A stretch of 64,000 nucleotides of DNA from Vanilla planifolia (lineage: Eukaryota; Streptophyta; Magnoliopsida; Asparagales; Orchidaceae): positions 1,279,255-1,343,254 of the forward strand of contig JAIUJO010000090.1 in NCBI GenBank assembly GCA_023846275.1, in the 5' to 3' direction. The notes beneath the pieces were generated by a model. That model had not been told where the DNA came from and ran no database searches. It saw only the letters and a program-made list of their open reading frames with translations. Positions 1-12,840 of this stretch are shown one piece after another (position 1 is the stretch's first letter; every line of letters starts with the position of its first letter). A program made the position numbers and the translations under genes.

Positions 1-3000
1 ACTATGAATGCAATCTACCATTATAATTTATCTTATTCCTTCAAATTTTTTTCATTGAATTGGTAATATATTTATGAAACTCTAATTTTTCTATCATATG
101 AAATCTACATTATCTTGAATTTGTTTCTATAGCATTGAATCAATTTATCTCAGTTTTAGGATTAGTATGTATTAAATAATTTTAAAATAATAATTTCTTC
201 TATTTATATTATTTATTTTTTGAAATAATAGCAATTCCAGTCATGGTTAGATATATATAAAAGAAACCATATCGGTCTTATGATCCAACAAATTAAATTT
301 TAATTTCATTATTTTTAAGTATTTTATTTATATGGTGTTGGCCCATTTTACTAGATATTTCTATTCCTTGATGACTTAATAATTGAGGAGTTACACTTCA
401 TCTCTTTAACACCTTCGAATGCAACTTCCTTGTAAAATTTCTAACATCCTTTAAATATTTTTTTATTTTATTTTGTAGTATTACTATAAAAAAAGTAATT
501 CTCCACTCATGTAACCATTGTATAGCTTTGATTTTCTTATACTACATTACCTCAAATTATCACATTTTAGCTCCAACATTCATATATATATATATACATT
601 ACTTATTGTTAAATTAAAAATTTATTATTATTTATGATTATTTACTTTTGAAATTCATAGTAATTCCAAATGACCACCATTTGAGATTAAAAAATGTTAT
701 TGAACTCATCTCAACATGCCCTATCAAATTAAGAATTCATTTCCATAGTTCTAAAAAAATGTTTTTATTTAGCATCCTTCATGAGAGAATTTGATTCATA
801 CTTATCTTAATGATCGAGAATGTTAAACTTTGTCCATAAACTATCATGGACTACGACTTTCCCAAACAAATTATCTCATTTTTATTGCCATTTAGTCTTA
901 TATACTTTTGTAACTCAAAGTAATTCCAAATGGTGTTCGATTGAGATAAAATAAACAACTTTTGACATAGACATGTATTTTGTAGTGGCTCATAAGTGAT
1001 TTTGATTAATATTTGATTTGAGGATCAAGAAAGTTACACTCTAACTCTTCAATGTCTTCGAAAGCAGCCTTTCCATAACATTTCTATCAATTTTCAACTT
1101 TTTTATTTAATTTGGTGATAGTATAATATAGCTCTAAACTTTCCCTTGTGTGTCTATTACATTGAATTTATTTGCTCAATTATTTCATTATAATATATTC
1201 TTGTTTACATTGTTAATTTGTAATAAATCTAAACATTATCCAATTTAGTGGAAACAAATGTTGTCAGACACATCTTGATGAGCTCCATCCAATTAAATTT
1301 TCATTTTTATATATTTAATTTTTTTAAGATTTTAGCATACTTTACAAGTCATTTTGATTTGTACCAGATTTAACAATCGATGACCTTATGCTCAAGCTCT
1401 GTGGTATCTTGGTATGCAATTTAACATTACAATTTATCTCATTTTTCAAATATTTCTATTTGAATTGCTTTATTGCATTATAACTCTAAACCTCTTATGC
1501 TATCTCCTTAATTATGATGGATCACATTACTTGATTTTATTCTTTTTAAACATCAAAGAAGAATTACTAAATAAAAAAAATTATAATTTGTTAATATTCA
1601 TGATAATTTACATTACTAATTAATAGTAACTACAAATGGTGTTTGATCTAGAAAAAATAAATGTCTTTTGGTTCTCCTTGATAAACTCCATATCATTAAA
1701 CATTCATTTTAATGTTTTTTTAATATTTTATTTTCTATGATTTTAGAATCATTTATTTATTTATTTATCTCAATTATTTATTTTTTAAATATTTATTCAT
1801 TTATGATTTTTAAATATTTAATTTTTAATGATTTTTGTACAATCTTTTAGCTATTTTTATTATTTCATTTTTTTTGTGATAAGGATATTACACTATAACT
1901 TTTTATTATTATAGAATTCAACTTTTTAGTCATATTTATCTTCTTGAAATGTTTTACTCCGATTTGGTTATGTTATTATTAAACTATAATTCTCCTCTCA
2001 AGTGATATTTACATTATTTTTATTTAGTTATTTCATAATTTTTCCTTTTGGTTTGTTTTGGTCAACAAGAAACAAATGTTATTGACGTGTCAAAGTGGCT
2101 CTATCAAATAAATTTTTTTTTATATTGTTAAAAATTTTATTTTTCTTATTTTTGGCATTTTTTATAGGGCATTTCAATTCAATATTAACATGATGATTTT
2201 AGATCTTGAACTAAATCTTAATATTATAATGAAATTCAACTTTCTAGTAAAATTTATTTAATTGTTTTAAATTTTCACTTTTATTTAAATATAATATTAT
2301 AAAATTCGAATTGCTTTCTCAATTATCCTTTATTTTTCTTTAATTTTTTATTTTTTATTGTTTTAATTTATCCTGTTTCATCATTAACATATATTGACAT
2401 AATACTAAAATAATAACTAATTATTATTTTGATTAACTTTGTTTTTTAATTAAAACTAATTAAAAACTAAGATTAATTTAGATGAATGCAATTTTTTTTG
2501 GCATCTCTAACTTCTTATATTAAATTAAATATTTATTTTTCTACTTTTAGATATTTTATTTTTAAATGTTTTTCAACATTTTACAAACAATTCAAACTGC
2601 ACCACAATAGATGATCGAGGATGGTACACTTGATCACTTTACAAATTGTAAAGAAACTTTCATACTTGTTTATATCATTTCTTAAATTTTTTTTTTAGGT
2701 TCATTAATTTATATCACAAAATCTCCTCTTCTATGATATTTAGATCACTTTTATTTTAATATGTTCCTTATTATTAATTTTTAGTTATTTTTGTAATTCT
2801 TAGTAATCCCAAAGGAAGACCAATTAAGGAAAAACAAATGTCATTTATGTATTCTTACCAAACTCTTTCTAATTAAATATCAATTTTTTATAGTGTTTAG
2901 TATTTTATTTTTCAAATATTTATCATGTTTCATTAGGCTTTTTTTTTACATATTTTGATGATTGAGAATGTTACACTTGTTCTGTTTAGTATCATAGTAC

Positions 3001-4161
3001 CTTGTTTGTATTCTTTTGGATATTAAAATAATAACATATTATCATTTATTATCGTTCAATTTAATAATTTTTGGTAATTATAGTCAAGGTTTCATTAAGA
3101 CAAAAAAAAAGTTATTAGACTTGTCTCAATAAATTATATCCAACTAACTATTTATTCTTTTTAAGATATTTTATTTTACAAACTTTTGGCTAATTTTACA
3201 AGACATCAATTTGTATCTAATTTAATTATTAAGGATGTTGTACTTTATCTTTGTAGTAACTTTGAGTCAAATTTTTTTTATAATTTATATCATGAATATA
3301 GAAGTTTCACTTTTATTTAATTGTAGTACTAATAAAATATATTTCTAATATTGTGTGACCTTTACATCATTTTGATTTGTTGATATAACATTGCCTTGAT
3401 TTACCATATTTCAACTTTGTTATCTTTTTACTAGATCTTAAAGAATAATATTTTATTATTTTTTCCTTTCTTAATTGGGAAATCTACAAAAATTCCAACC
3501 GATGTCTGATCGAGATAAAACAATTGTCATTTTACCCATCTTAACCAGTCAATTAAATTTTCATTTTGATATCTTTGAATATTTTATTTTCTAATGTTTT
3601 CCCACACTTTATGAGAATTGTTTTATTCACACCAAATTTGATGAATGAAAATGTCACATACCATATACTTAATGTCTTTAAAGGAAAAATTTCAATAAAA
3701 TTTATCTAATGTTTTCAAAGGTTTTGCAATATTTTATTTTTTTACTACAAAAGCAAAATTTTTTTATTGTAACTTTGTTGTTTTTATTTAATTAGATTAT
3801 ATTTTTTTATTTATTTCTTTTGATAATGATTATGTAATTATTTAATATAAAAATAATATGTTTTAATTATTTATGCTTAGTTTATCTTGTACTTTATAGT
3901 AATTCCTAAAAAGGATTGATTCAGATGAAACAAAAATTGTTGGGCTCATCTTGATGAGCTATATTTATTTAAAGTTTTATTTCTATACTTTTAAATATTT
4001 CACTTTCAAGAGTGTTGGCATATTTTACAAGATATGTTGATTCTTTAATATTTTAATGTTCTCGGATGCTTCATCTGATCTACTTTGCATCCTATAATGT
4101 GACGTGCTTATATAATTTATGTCATTGTTTTCAAGTTTTTTCTTTGATTTTTTTGCATTAC
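1..4161 (+). repeat. Diverged ~400-bp tandem repeat array, forward block A
   Basis: Successive units can be followed by eye through recurring anchors. Heads of the form aaacaaatgt...gagctc lie near 697, 1252, 1650, 2069, 2830, 3100, 3513 and 3925. Each is followed by an aattaaat run, then a ggcatgctttatgagac-like stretch, a gatgttacact-like stretch, a cttggaatgcaactt-like stretch and two aatttatctcatt modules. Spacing is about 330-425 bp, with some units partial. Neighbouring units are strongly diverged, sharing short islands separated by substitutions and indels, so this is an old array and not a homogenised satellite. No gene is visible; the 69-aa open frame at 1414-1623 lies wholly inside repeat units. 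I do not recognise the family by name. Confidence 0.8.
582..596. repeat. Short (AT)n microsatellite
   Basis: An uninterrupted 15-bp run of alternating A and T. It sits where the unit normally reads gctttaatatatattt, so it is a local expansion of a TA-rich part of the array unit. Confidence 0.8.
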
Positions 4162-4320
4162 AGAGAGAGAAGCAGAGTTTCAAAGTAATATGGCCAAATG
4201 AAAGAAACATTTTTAGAGATAAGACAAATTGAGTGCTAAAATTACATTCAAAAGATGTTAAAATGTTTCGTTATAATGACCTCAATTATATCAAAAAAGA
4301 ACAAAAAAATATTAAGAAAT
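4025..4320. repeat. Fold-back inversion junction in the array
   Basis: The forward array runs up to ctttgatttttttgcattac ending at 4161. After a 24-bp spacer the same part of the unit begins in reverse: gtaatatggccaaatgaaag from 4185. The reverse complement of the left arm (about 4025-4161) aligns with the right arm (about 4185-4320) in order, including the caaag block and the aatgacataaatt / ataagacaaatt block, with many mismatches. This is a decayed snap-back palindrome, not two randomly apposed blocks. The 61-aa minus-strand open frame at 4025-4210 spans it and is not a gene. Confidence 0.65.
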
Positions 4321-4363
4321 AATAAATTGAATATTAAATTTGGTAAAGCCCATTCAGTCAAGT
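4301..4363 (-). repeat. 63-bp near-identical repeat, copy 1
   Basis: It matches 4694-4756 with a single visible difference (attaagaaat versus attaacaaat). Flanking sequence in the same units is far more diverged. In this copy it is followed at once by a second, different version of the same module (aatgaatatt...gataaagctcattcag, about 4380-4415), so the unit contains this module twice. Confidence 0.85.
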
Positions 4364-4693
4364 AAAATGTTTAAAAATAATAAAATGAATATTTTGATGG
4401 ATAAAGCTCATTCAGATGACTCAAATAATATTTTTTTTGTCTCGATTGGACCATGTTTGCAATCACTAAGAATTATCAAGCTGAAAAAACATAGTTAATG
4501 TAAAATATTATTTTTATAATAAGTATATGTATTTTATTACTAAAGTGGGATAAATTGAAACAATTCAAAATAACCACAATAAGGCATGTAAATGTCATAT
4601 GAAAAGAGATTTAAAGATACAAAATAATATAACCAAATTAGAGTGAAAAAAATTAGTTCAAATCTAATTTTCTTATAAAAAAGCCAAAACTAT

Positions 4694-4756
4694 ACAAAAA
4701 AATATTAACAAATAATAAATTGAATATTAAATTTGGTAAAGCCCATTCAGTCAAGT
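4694..4756 (-). repeat. 63-bp near-identical repeat, copy 2
   Basis: Partner of 4301-4363, 393 bp downstream, which is about one unit length. Only one substitution is seen over 63 bp. Here the module occupies its normal place in the unit, so this is the likelier donor and 4301-4363 the likelier inserted copy (inference). Confidence 0.85.
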
Positions 4757-5194
4757 CTGATGATCTTTGTTTTGTCTTAATAAGTCCTTGTTTGGAATTG
4801 CTTTATATTTCCAAAGCAAACAAGCATAAATGATAATAAACTATCATTTTAAAAATAAGGAAATATATAATAATGCTAAACTGATATTAATTGAAGCCAT
4901 ATATATAACCAATTAAATTTTATGATGAGGCCAAAAGAGAGGAGAATTATAGTTTTATAGTAAAAATGAAATAAAGGTTAATAAAAAAAAGTTGTGAAAT
5001 AAATTATATAAGATACTTAAATTACAAGATATTTAAAAAAATTAGTGCAACATCCTGTATCATAAAATAATGTTTGAAATAAAAGTTTTACTAAACTTGT
5101 TAAACATCATAGAATAAATATTTTAAAATTTTGAAATCAATATTCAATTTGATTAAACTCATGAAGATGGGTTTAACAACCATTGTTTTGTCTC

Positions 5195-8100
5195 CAATAA
5201 AAATGTTTGAAATACTATGACTTAAACAAATAAATAAGCATAAATAATATTTAGTTATTTTCTAAAATCAGGTATGTGTTAGAGCTTAAATGAGACAAAT
5301 CAAAGGAACGTAATATAAGAAAATTAATGCAAATTAATGGTCACGCGATAGAAGAATTAGGCTTTAATAGCAAAATATCAAAATCAATTATAAAAAAGGA
5401 AGAAATAACATAAATTTTATAAAAAAGTTTTAATCGAAGAAACTTTGAGGTCTAAAGCTTCATCCAAAATATATAAATTAGATACGAATTGAAATGTGTC
5501 ATAAGGAGTGCAAAAATAAAAAATAAAAATAATTGAAAAATATTAAAAAAACTAAATGTTTTAATTTTATTAGGATAAGTTTGATGACCTTTATTTTCTT
5601 TCAGTCATACTATTTAGAATAACTTTGAATTATATAAATAAATGAGCCTCAAAAAATAATTTCTTTTAATGTCAAGCAAATACATGTTATAACTGAAATG
5701 ATATGAATTAAACTGATGTAAACTATCTAATTCTAAGTTATGTAAAGGTCACACATGTGAAAATTAATAGTTTCGTAGCTATAAAACTCAATTAATTTCA
5801 AAAACTTGAAGAAATGTGACAAATTTTTAAGGAGAATTGAATGTCAAAATAGTAAGCAGGTCATGCACTATATTCTTGAATTTAAAATTTGTACAAATTG
5901 AAATGACTTATAAAGCTTGCCAAAGTTTTTCAAAATAAAATATTTCAGAAAGTGAAAATTAATATTTAATTAAAGTAATCTCATCAAGGTAAGTGTAATG
6001 ATGTTTATTTTGTCTTAATAAAACCTTGGTTGGATTTATTACATATTATCAAGTAAAATGGAATAATCATATTTCTTCAATTATAAAATGAATATGTTTT
6101 AAACTTGTAAAGAAAAACTTTGAAGGCATTTAATATAAACAAATCAAAGAATTTTGAACATCACATGAGAGAGGAATTTGGGTAACATAGGAATATAACC
6201 AAATAAAAGTTAAAATTTTGGAGGAATAAGTTAAGTTATATGACAAAGTTGCATTTCAAGATATCAAGTAGATCGAATGCAATATTCTCCATTGTCAAAT
6301 AAAGTACATTTCAAAATATCTCAAAATCCTTACCAAAACTCTGCAAAATAAAATATTTAAAAATTAACATTTAATTGGATAAAAATCATCAAGATGATTC
6401 CAACAACTTTTACTTCATGTCAAATAGGCCTCCTTAGACTTAATGCAAAATTTCAAATTAAAGACATAAATAATTGTAAATTAGTTTAGTAATATTTGGT
6501 AAGTACATGGTAAAACTAAAATAAGACGAATTGAAACAATGGAGTATTATAAAAAGAAAAAGATGTTAAAGTAATGTGTTAAGACAATTATTATTTCTTT
6601 ATAATATTACCAAATTAAAATAAACTTTTTTTAAGAAAAGAGATAAATTTTGTGAGGGCATTGCATTCCAAGGTGCTAAAAGTAAAATATATTCATTGCT
6701 TTGAATTACTACAAGTTCAAGAATTAAACAAATATAAATAACAAAAGGTTATTCATTTAAAAAAAAATTAATTACCAATAGAAATGTCTTGCAAAGTAAG
6801 ATAAACACAGAAAATAAAATCTGAATAATTTATTACATCGAGACGAGCTTAGTAATACTTGTTTGGTCTAACATGATCCACCTTTGGATTTATTGTGAAT
6901 TACTAAACTACATAGGTCTTAATTATGAAAAATATTATTTAAAAATTAAGTAAATATATATTAAGTTGAAATGAGGTTAATTGAATCCATGTAATATAAC
7001 CAAGTAAATTGATGTAAACATAACATGTTAAAGGATTTAAATTTACAAAATAATATAACCTAATTAATGTAAAAAAGATTTAGAAATTAGAGAAACGTTC
7101 TACAAATGTTGCATTTAAAGATACTAAAGAGATCAGGCGTAACATTCTTGATCATCAGATTAAACAGGAATCAAAATGTCTCATAAACCTTTTCAAAAGA
7201 AAAAAAATAAAACATTGTAAATGTAAACATTAAACTTCTTTTGATTGGCCTCGTTGAGATGAGTTTTATGATGTTTATTTTTTCTTAATAATAATTGGTG
7301 GAATTATTGTAAACTACCAGGTTAAATAAAATTAAATAATAATCAATTATCTTTGAAATATAAAGTAAATGAATGTTAAAGTTGAAATAAGATAGACTAA
7401 GATAATATAATATAATGAAATATTAATTTCCTAAATATCATAGAATGTAACTTTTCCATTAAATTAATCTTATTTTTTCAGAACATTCACATTAATTGAG
7501 TTAAAGTATATTACTTTAGGTCTTCTTATTCGAAGTTTGCTATATATGTACTTAATATTAAAAAATAATTTATTTTAATTTTTTCTTATTTATTTTATTA
7601 GTTAAATATATTCTTAAAGACGTTTCATCAAGGAGAAACAAACATCGTTACATTCGCATCGATGACATCTTCAAAATTAAATATAGATTATAATAGCTTT
7701 TAAATATTTTATTTGTATCATTTTTACATGCCTTACATGGTATTTTTATTGATACATATATAAACAATGTAGAATGTTACACCTACATTCTTTGTATCTT
7801 ACAATGCAACTTTCACAGAAGCTTTTGCTCAATATAATTTTTTTTATTTTTTATATTGTATTTCCTGAGTTTGTCACATTTATTCTATAATATATTTTTA
7901 ATTTATTTAACATGAAAATTTATTAATTTTATGCCTAATTATATTTTTGAATCGTAGAAATTCCAAATGAGGTCTGATGGAGAATAAAAAGTAACGACGA
8001 GCACATATCAATGAGTTATATCAATGAACATAATTCTATTTTTAAATATTTAATAGTTTTAAAATGCTTCATAAGACATTTGATTCTTGATTAATTTCAT

Positions 8101-9079
8101 GATCAAGGATGCTATGATTGAAATACTTAGTGTCCTAGATTATAATCACAAACAATTTGTCAAATATTTTATTTTTATTTATTTTTATAATTCATAGTAA
8201 TTCTAAATGAAGTCAAATATAAGTGAGACAAAAATAATTGGACCAACGGCAATGATCAGTGTTAAATTAAATGTTAATATTTTCATTTTTAAATGTTTTA
8301 TTTTCCTAGATTTTTATAGGTTTATGAGAGTTTTTCCTTTGTAATTTTTTTTGATAATCTAGAATATTAGACTCTATCTCCTTAGTGCCCTAAAATATAA
8401 CATTCATATATCATTTATCACATTTCAATTTTTCATCTAGTTTGGTTATATTACTATATAAAACTAAATCTTGATTTGTTTGGCCTATATAAGTCTTTAA
8501 TTTGTTCTACTAAATTTCCTAAATTTATCTCATTTTACATTTACATAAATTTACTTAATTTTTAAATAATAAAATATTATATTTTATGCATAATTAAATT
8601 GGTAATTCATAGTAATTTGAAGTTAAGTCTGATGGAGATGTGATAAATGCCATCAGATACAACTCTTTGCCAAATTAACTAATTATTTAAACTATAGTTT
8701 TAAATTTTTTTGGGGGTTTTGGCATACTGTTCTAATGTTTAATTTCATAAATGACTTGATGATAACAAATGTTATATTTGATGTTCTTGTTGTCTTGGAA
8801 TGAAACTTTTGCTTATAATTTATCTCATTTTTTAAAATGTTTTTCTTTGATTTGGTTATATTAGTACATGACTCTGATTCTCCACTCATATGCCATTTTT
8901 GTTGATTTGATTTTGTTATATTTCAAGACATCTACTTATCCCATTGTAGCTTTAACAATTCTTTTCGATACAACACAAACTAATTTTGAACCAGGTCTAA
9001 CTTAGATGAATCAAATGTCATTGAACTTAACTAGAAGATCATTATCTAACAAAATATACAATTTCATTTGGTCTCTAAT
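5195..9079. repeat. Segmental duplication, copy 1 (~3.9 kb)
   Basis: Colinear with 9080-12840 over its whole length. Matching landmarks include ggtatgtgttagagcttaaa (about 5272) with atgtatgtgttagagtttaa (about 9159), aatgtaaaggtcacacatgtgaa (about 5740 and 9620), aagtttgatgacctttattt (about 5577 and 9457), gttaaaatttt next to a gttgcatt block (about 6210 and 10090), tatttgtatcatttttacat (about 7708 and 11453) and aaaatgtttttctttgattt (about 8835 and 12577). Corresponding parts are much more alike than adjacent units are. The segment includes the minus-to-plus inversion junction near 7425. Confidence 0.8.
7426..9065 (+). repeat. Diverged ~400-bp tandem repeat array, forward block C
   Basis: Forward orientation resumes at ttcctaaatatcatagaatg, the cttagtgtcttggaatgcaa part of the unit. 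Heads follow near 7640 (gagaaacaaacatcg), 7985, 8225 (gtgagacaaaaataattgg), 8635 and 9010 (gatgaatcaaatgtcattga). The block ends inside the aattaaatattcattttt part of a unit, at the duplication breakpoint. No gene is seen; the 65-aa minus-strand frame at 8692-8889 is antisense to a unit. Confidence 0.75.
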
Positions 9080-11165
9080 TTAATTCATTGAATTACTAAA
9101 ACTTCTAGAAATAAATAACCATAAGTAAAATTTAGTTTTTTTTTTAATTATGTATGTGTTAGAGTTTAAATGTGACAAATCAAAGTAATGTAACATCACA
9201 AAACAAATGCCATGTGATGGTCACATGGTAGAATTAGAGTTTAACAGCAACATGCCAAAATTAATTACCAAAAATGGAAGAAATAAGGTATTTTTTTATA
9301 CGAAAGTTGGATTCAAAGAAACTTTGAGTTCTACATCATCATCCTCAATCTATAAAACTTACGAATTGAAATGTGTCAAAGGAGTGCCAATATTAAAAAT
9401 AAAACATAATTGAAAAATTTGAAAAATATTAATTGCGATGATTTTATTAGGAAAAGTTTGATGACATTTATTTTTCTCAATCATACTATTTAGAATAACA
9501 ATGAATTACAAAAATAAATGGGCATAAGTAATAAAACAATTTCTTTTAATGTGAATCAAATATATATTAAAGTTGAAATAAGATTAATTAAGGCAATGTA
9601 ATCTAACAAAGTATAAGTAATGTAAAGGTCACACATGTGAAAATTAAGAGTCACATTGCTATAAAATAAATTAATTTTAAAAATTTGAAGAAATGTGATA
9701 ACTTTTACGAGAGAAATTAATGCCAAAATACTAAGATCAAGCACTATATCCTTGAACTTTAAATTTGGTACAAATTGAAATGACTTATAAAGCTTGACAA
9801 AATCATTAAAAATAAAATATTTTAAGAAAATGAAAACTAATATTTAATTAGAATAATCTAATCAAGATGAGTACAATGATGTTTATTTTATCTTCATAGA
9901 ACTTCAATTGGAATTACTGCATATTATCAACTATAATTAAATAATTATATTTTTTAAAAATCGAATTAAATTTATTAAACTTGCAAAGAAAAACTTTGGA
10001 ACAATATAATATTAGCAAATTAGAGAAACGTAAACATCACATAGACAACAGTTATGGTAGCATAGGATTATAAGCAAATAAAAGTTAAAATTTTTGAAAA
10101 GTTAAATTATATGAGAAAGTTGCATTACAAAATATCAACATATGAAGTTATATATTCTCCATTGTCAAATAAAGTACATATAAAAATATCTCACAATACT
10201 TGCCAAAACTCTAGAAAATAATTTTATTTAAAAATTTTAAACCTTAAAAATTAACATCTAATTGGATAAGGATCATTAACATGAGTCCAATGACATTTAT
10301 TTCCTTTACATTATGCCTCATTTAGACTTAATGCAAAATTTCAATTCAAAAAACATAAATAATAGTAAATTAATTTACTAATATTTGATATGTATATAGT
10401 AAAACTAAAATAAGATGAATTGAAACAATTTAATATTATAAAAAGGAAAAGATGTTAAAGTCATCTGTTAGGACAATTAGCATTTCTTTGTAATCTAAAA
10501 AAAACAAAACGGAACTTTTAAGGAAAAGAGATAAATTTCATGAGAACATTTCCTTCTAAGGTGCTAAAAGTAAAAAATATTCATTGCTTTGAATTACTAA
10601 AAATTGTAGAATTAAATAAATATAAATAAAAAGTCATTATTTTAAAAATAAAATGAATAACAAAAAAAAAATATCTTGCAAAGAAAGAAAAAACAAAGGA
10701 AATAAAATAGTGAAAATAAAAATTTAATGATTAATTAGATAAAGCTCATTTAGTTGACCTTAATGATATTGTTTAGTTTAATCAAAACCACCATTAATAT
10801 AACCCAATTAATGTGAAAAGATTTAAAATAAGATAACACTTTTAAAAAGATTGCATTCAAAGATACTAAGAAGGTCGAGTGTAACATTATTGATCCACAA
10901 ATTAAGCAAGAATTGAAATCTCTCATAAATCATTTCAAAAGAAAAAATAAAACATTTTAAATGTAAACATTAAAGTTTTATTGATTAGCCTCATTGAGGT
11001 GAGTCTAATGATTTTTATTTTTTATTATTAATGAGTCATTGAATTATTGTAAATTACCAAGCTAAATAAGATTTAATAATAGCCAATTGTTTTTTAACAT
11101 AAAGTAAATGTAAAATAAAGTTTAAATAAGATAGATTAAGATAATATAATACAACAAAATCTTCA
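9066..11165 (-). repeat. Diverged ~400-bp tandem repeat array, reverse block D
   Basis: Reverse-orientation units, colinear with block B from about 5195 to 7425. Its reverse orientation is explained by the tandem segmental duplication and needs no separate inversion. Open frames at 9207-9413 (68 aa) and 9556-9744 (62 aa) lie inside units, have no recognisable domain and are not conserved as frames in the duplicate copy. Confidence 0.75.
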
Positions 11166-12840
11166 TTTCCTAAATAACTTAGAATGTAACTTCTCTTTTA
11201 AATTAATGAGAAAAAATACTTCAAAAATTTCACTTTAATTGAGTTAAACTATATTATTTCATGTTTTGTCATTTAAATTTTTTCATATAAATATTAATAT
11301 TAAAAGAATTTTGTTTTTATTTTTCCTTATTTATTTTTGTAGTTAACTATAATTCTTATTGATGTTTGATCAAGATGAAACAAACATCATTAGATTCCCA
11401 TTAATGACCTCTACTAAATTAAACATAAATTATTATAGCTTTCATATAGTTTATTTGTATCATTTTTACATACGTTAAATGACATTTTTATTTGTACCTA
11501 TATTAATGTTATGGAATGTTATACATATATTCTTGGAATCTTGGAATACAATTTTCACATACAATTTATCTTAATATCAAAATTTTGTTATTTGTTTATA
11601 TTATGTTTCTTTAGTTTCTCTCATTTAATCTATAATATATATTTTTTTTATATTAACTTGATAATTTATTATTTTCGCTACCTTAGTATATTTTTGATTC
11701 GTAGAAATACCAAATGAGGTTTGATGGAGACTAGAAAAAATTCAACGAGTTCATTTCAATGAGTTATATCAAATTATATACCCCTTTCTATTTATAAATA
11801 TTTAATAGTTTTGACATGCTTCATAAGGCATTCGATTCATAACTAATGTGAGGATGAAAGATACCATGCTTGAAATACTTAGAATCTTATATTATAATCA
11901 CATACAATTTATCAAATATTTTATTCTTATTTAATTTTTAATTCATAATAATTCTAAACAAAGTCAAATATAGGTGAGGCAAAAATCATTGACCCACACT
12001 AATGGCCAGTATCAAATTAAATATTATTTTTTTATACATTTTATTTTGCATGCTTTTTGAATGCTTATGAGATATTTCATTCATAAATTTTTTACAATCT
12101 AAAATTTTAAATGCTCTCTCCTTAGTGTCCTAAAACATAACATTCATATACCATTTACCACATTTCTTCAATTTTTTCCTCATTTGGTCATATTACTATA
12201 TAAAACTTAACCTTCATTTTTTTGGATTATACGAGGCTTTATTTTGTTTTATTAAATTGCTTAAATTTATCTAATATCACATTTAGCATAAATTTACCTA
12301 ATATTTAAATATGGAATTGTTATATTTGTGCATATTTAAATAGGTAATTCGTTGTCATTTGAAATGAAGTTTGATTGAGATGTGATAAATGCCATTAGGC
12401 TCAACTCTTTATCCAATTTAGTAATTATTTATTATTCTTTTTAAATTTTCTTTCAAGGTTTTGGCCCACTTTTCAAATATTTAAATTCATAATTGATTTG
12501 ATGATAACAAATGTTACACTTGAACTTCTTGGTGTCTTGGAATGGAAGTTTTACATACAATTTATCTCTTTTTTTAAAATGTTTTTCTTTGATTTGGTCA
12601 TATTAATACATGAATCCAATTTGCCACTCATATGACATTTTTGTTGATTTCATTTTGTTACAATTCGAGACATCAACTTATCAAATTTTAGCTTTAAGAA
12701 ATCTTTTCAAAACATTAATATCCATATTTAATTTGTCAAGTCCAAAAAATTTTGAACCATTTCTGATCGAAATGAGTCAAATGTCATTGAACTTGACTAG
12801 AGGATCTTTATGTAATTAAATATATGATTTGGTTTTTTCA
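9080..12840. repeat. Segmental duplication, copy 2 (~3.8 kb)
   Basis: Direct repeat of 5195-9079. The breakpoint near 9080 joins forward-unit sequence (aaaatatacaatttcatttg) straight to reverse-unit sequence (gtctctaatttaattcattg). The match ends near 12840, where copy 2 continues into ordinary array sequence. Scattered small indels separate the copies; for example the unit near 6780-6990 is shortened near 10800 in copy 2. Confidence 0.8.

Larger units (their letters stand above)
4185..7425 (-). repeat. Diverged ~400-bp tandem repeat array, reverse block B
   Basis: This is the same family as block A, read on the minus strand. On the plus strand the anchors appear reversed: gagataaattg, tttcatagtaatataacc, gatactaaggagatcgagtg-like, tttaattggataaagctcat and gatgtttgttttgtcttaat. 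Examples are 4330-4360, 4730-4757, 5960-6020, 6360-6420 and 6840-6870. The right part (from about 5195) is half of a larger duplicated segment. No gene is seen. Confidence 0.78.

Noticed and set aside
4301-4756. Possible CRISPR-like spaced direct repeats
   Set aside because: There are only two near-identical copies, spaced by one array-unit length and inside a eukaryotic tandem repeat. There is no regular repeat-spacer pattern and no cas genes.
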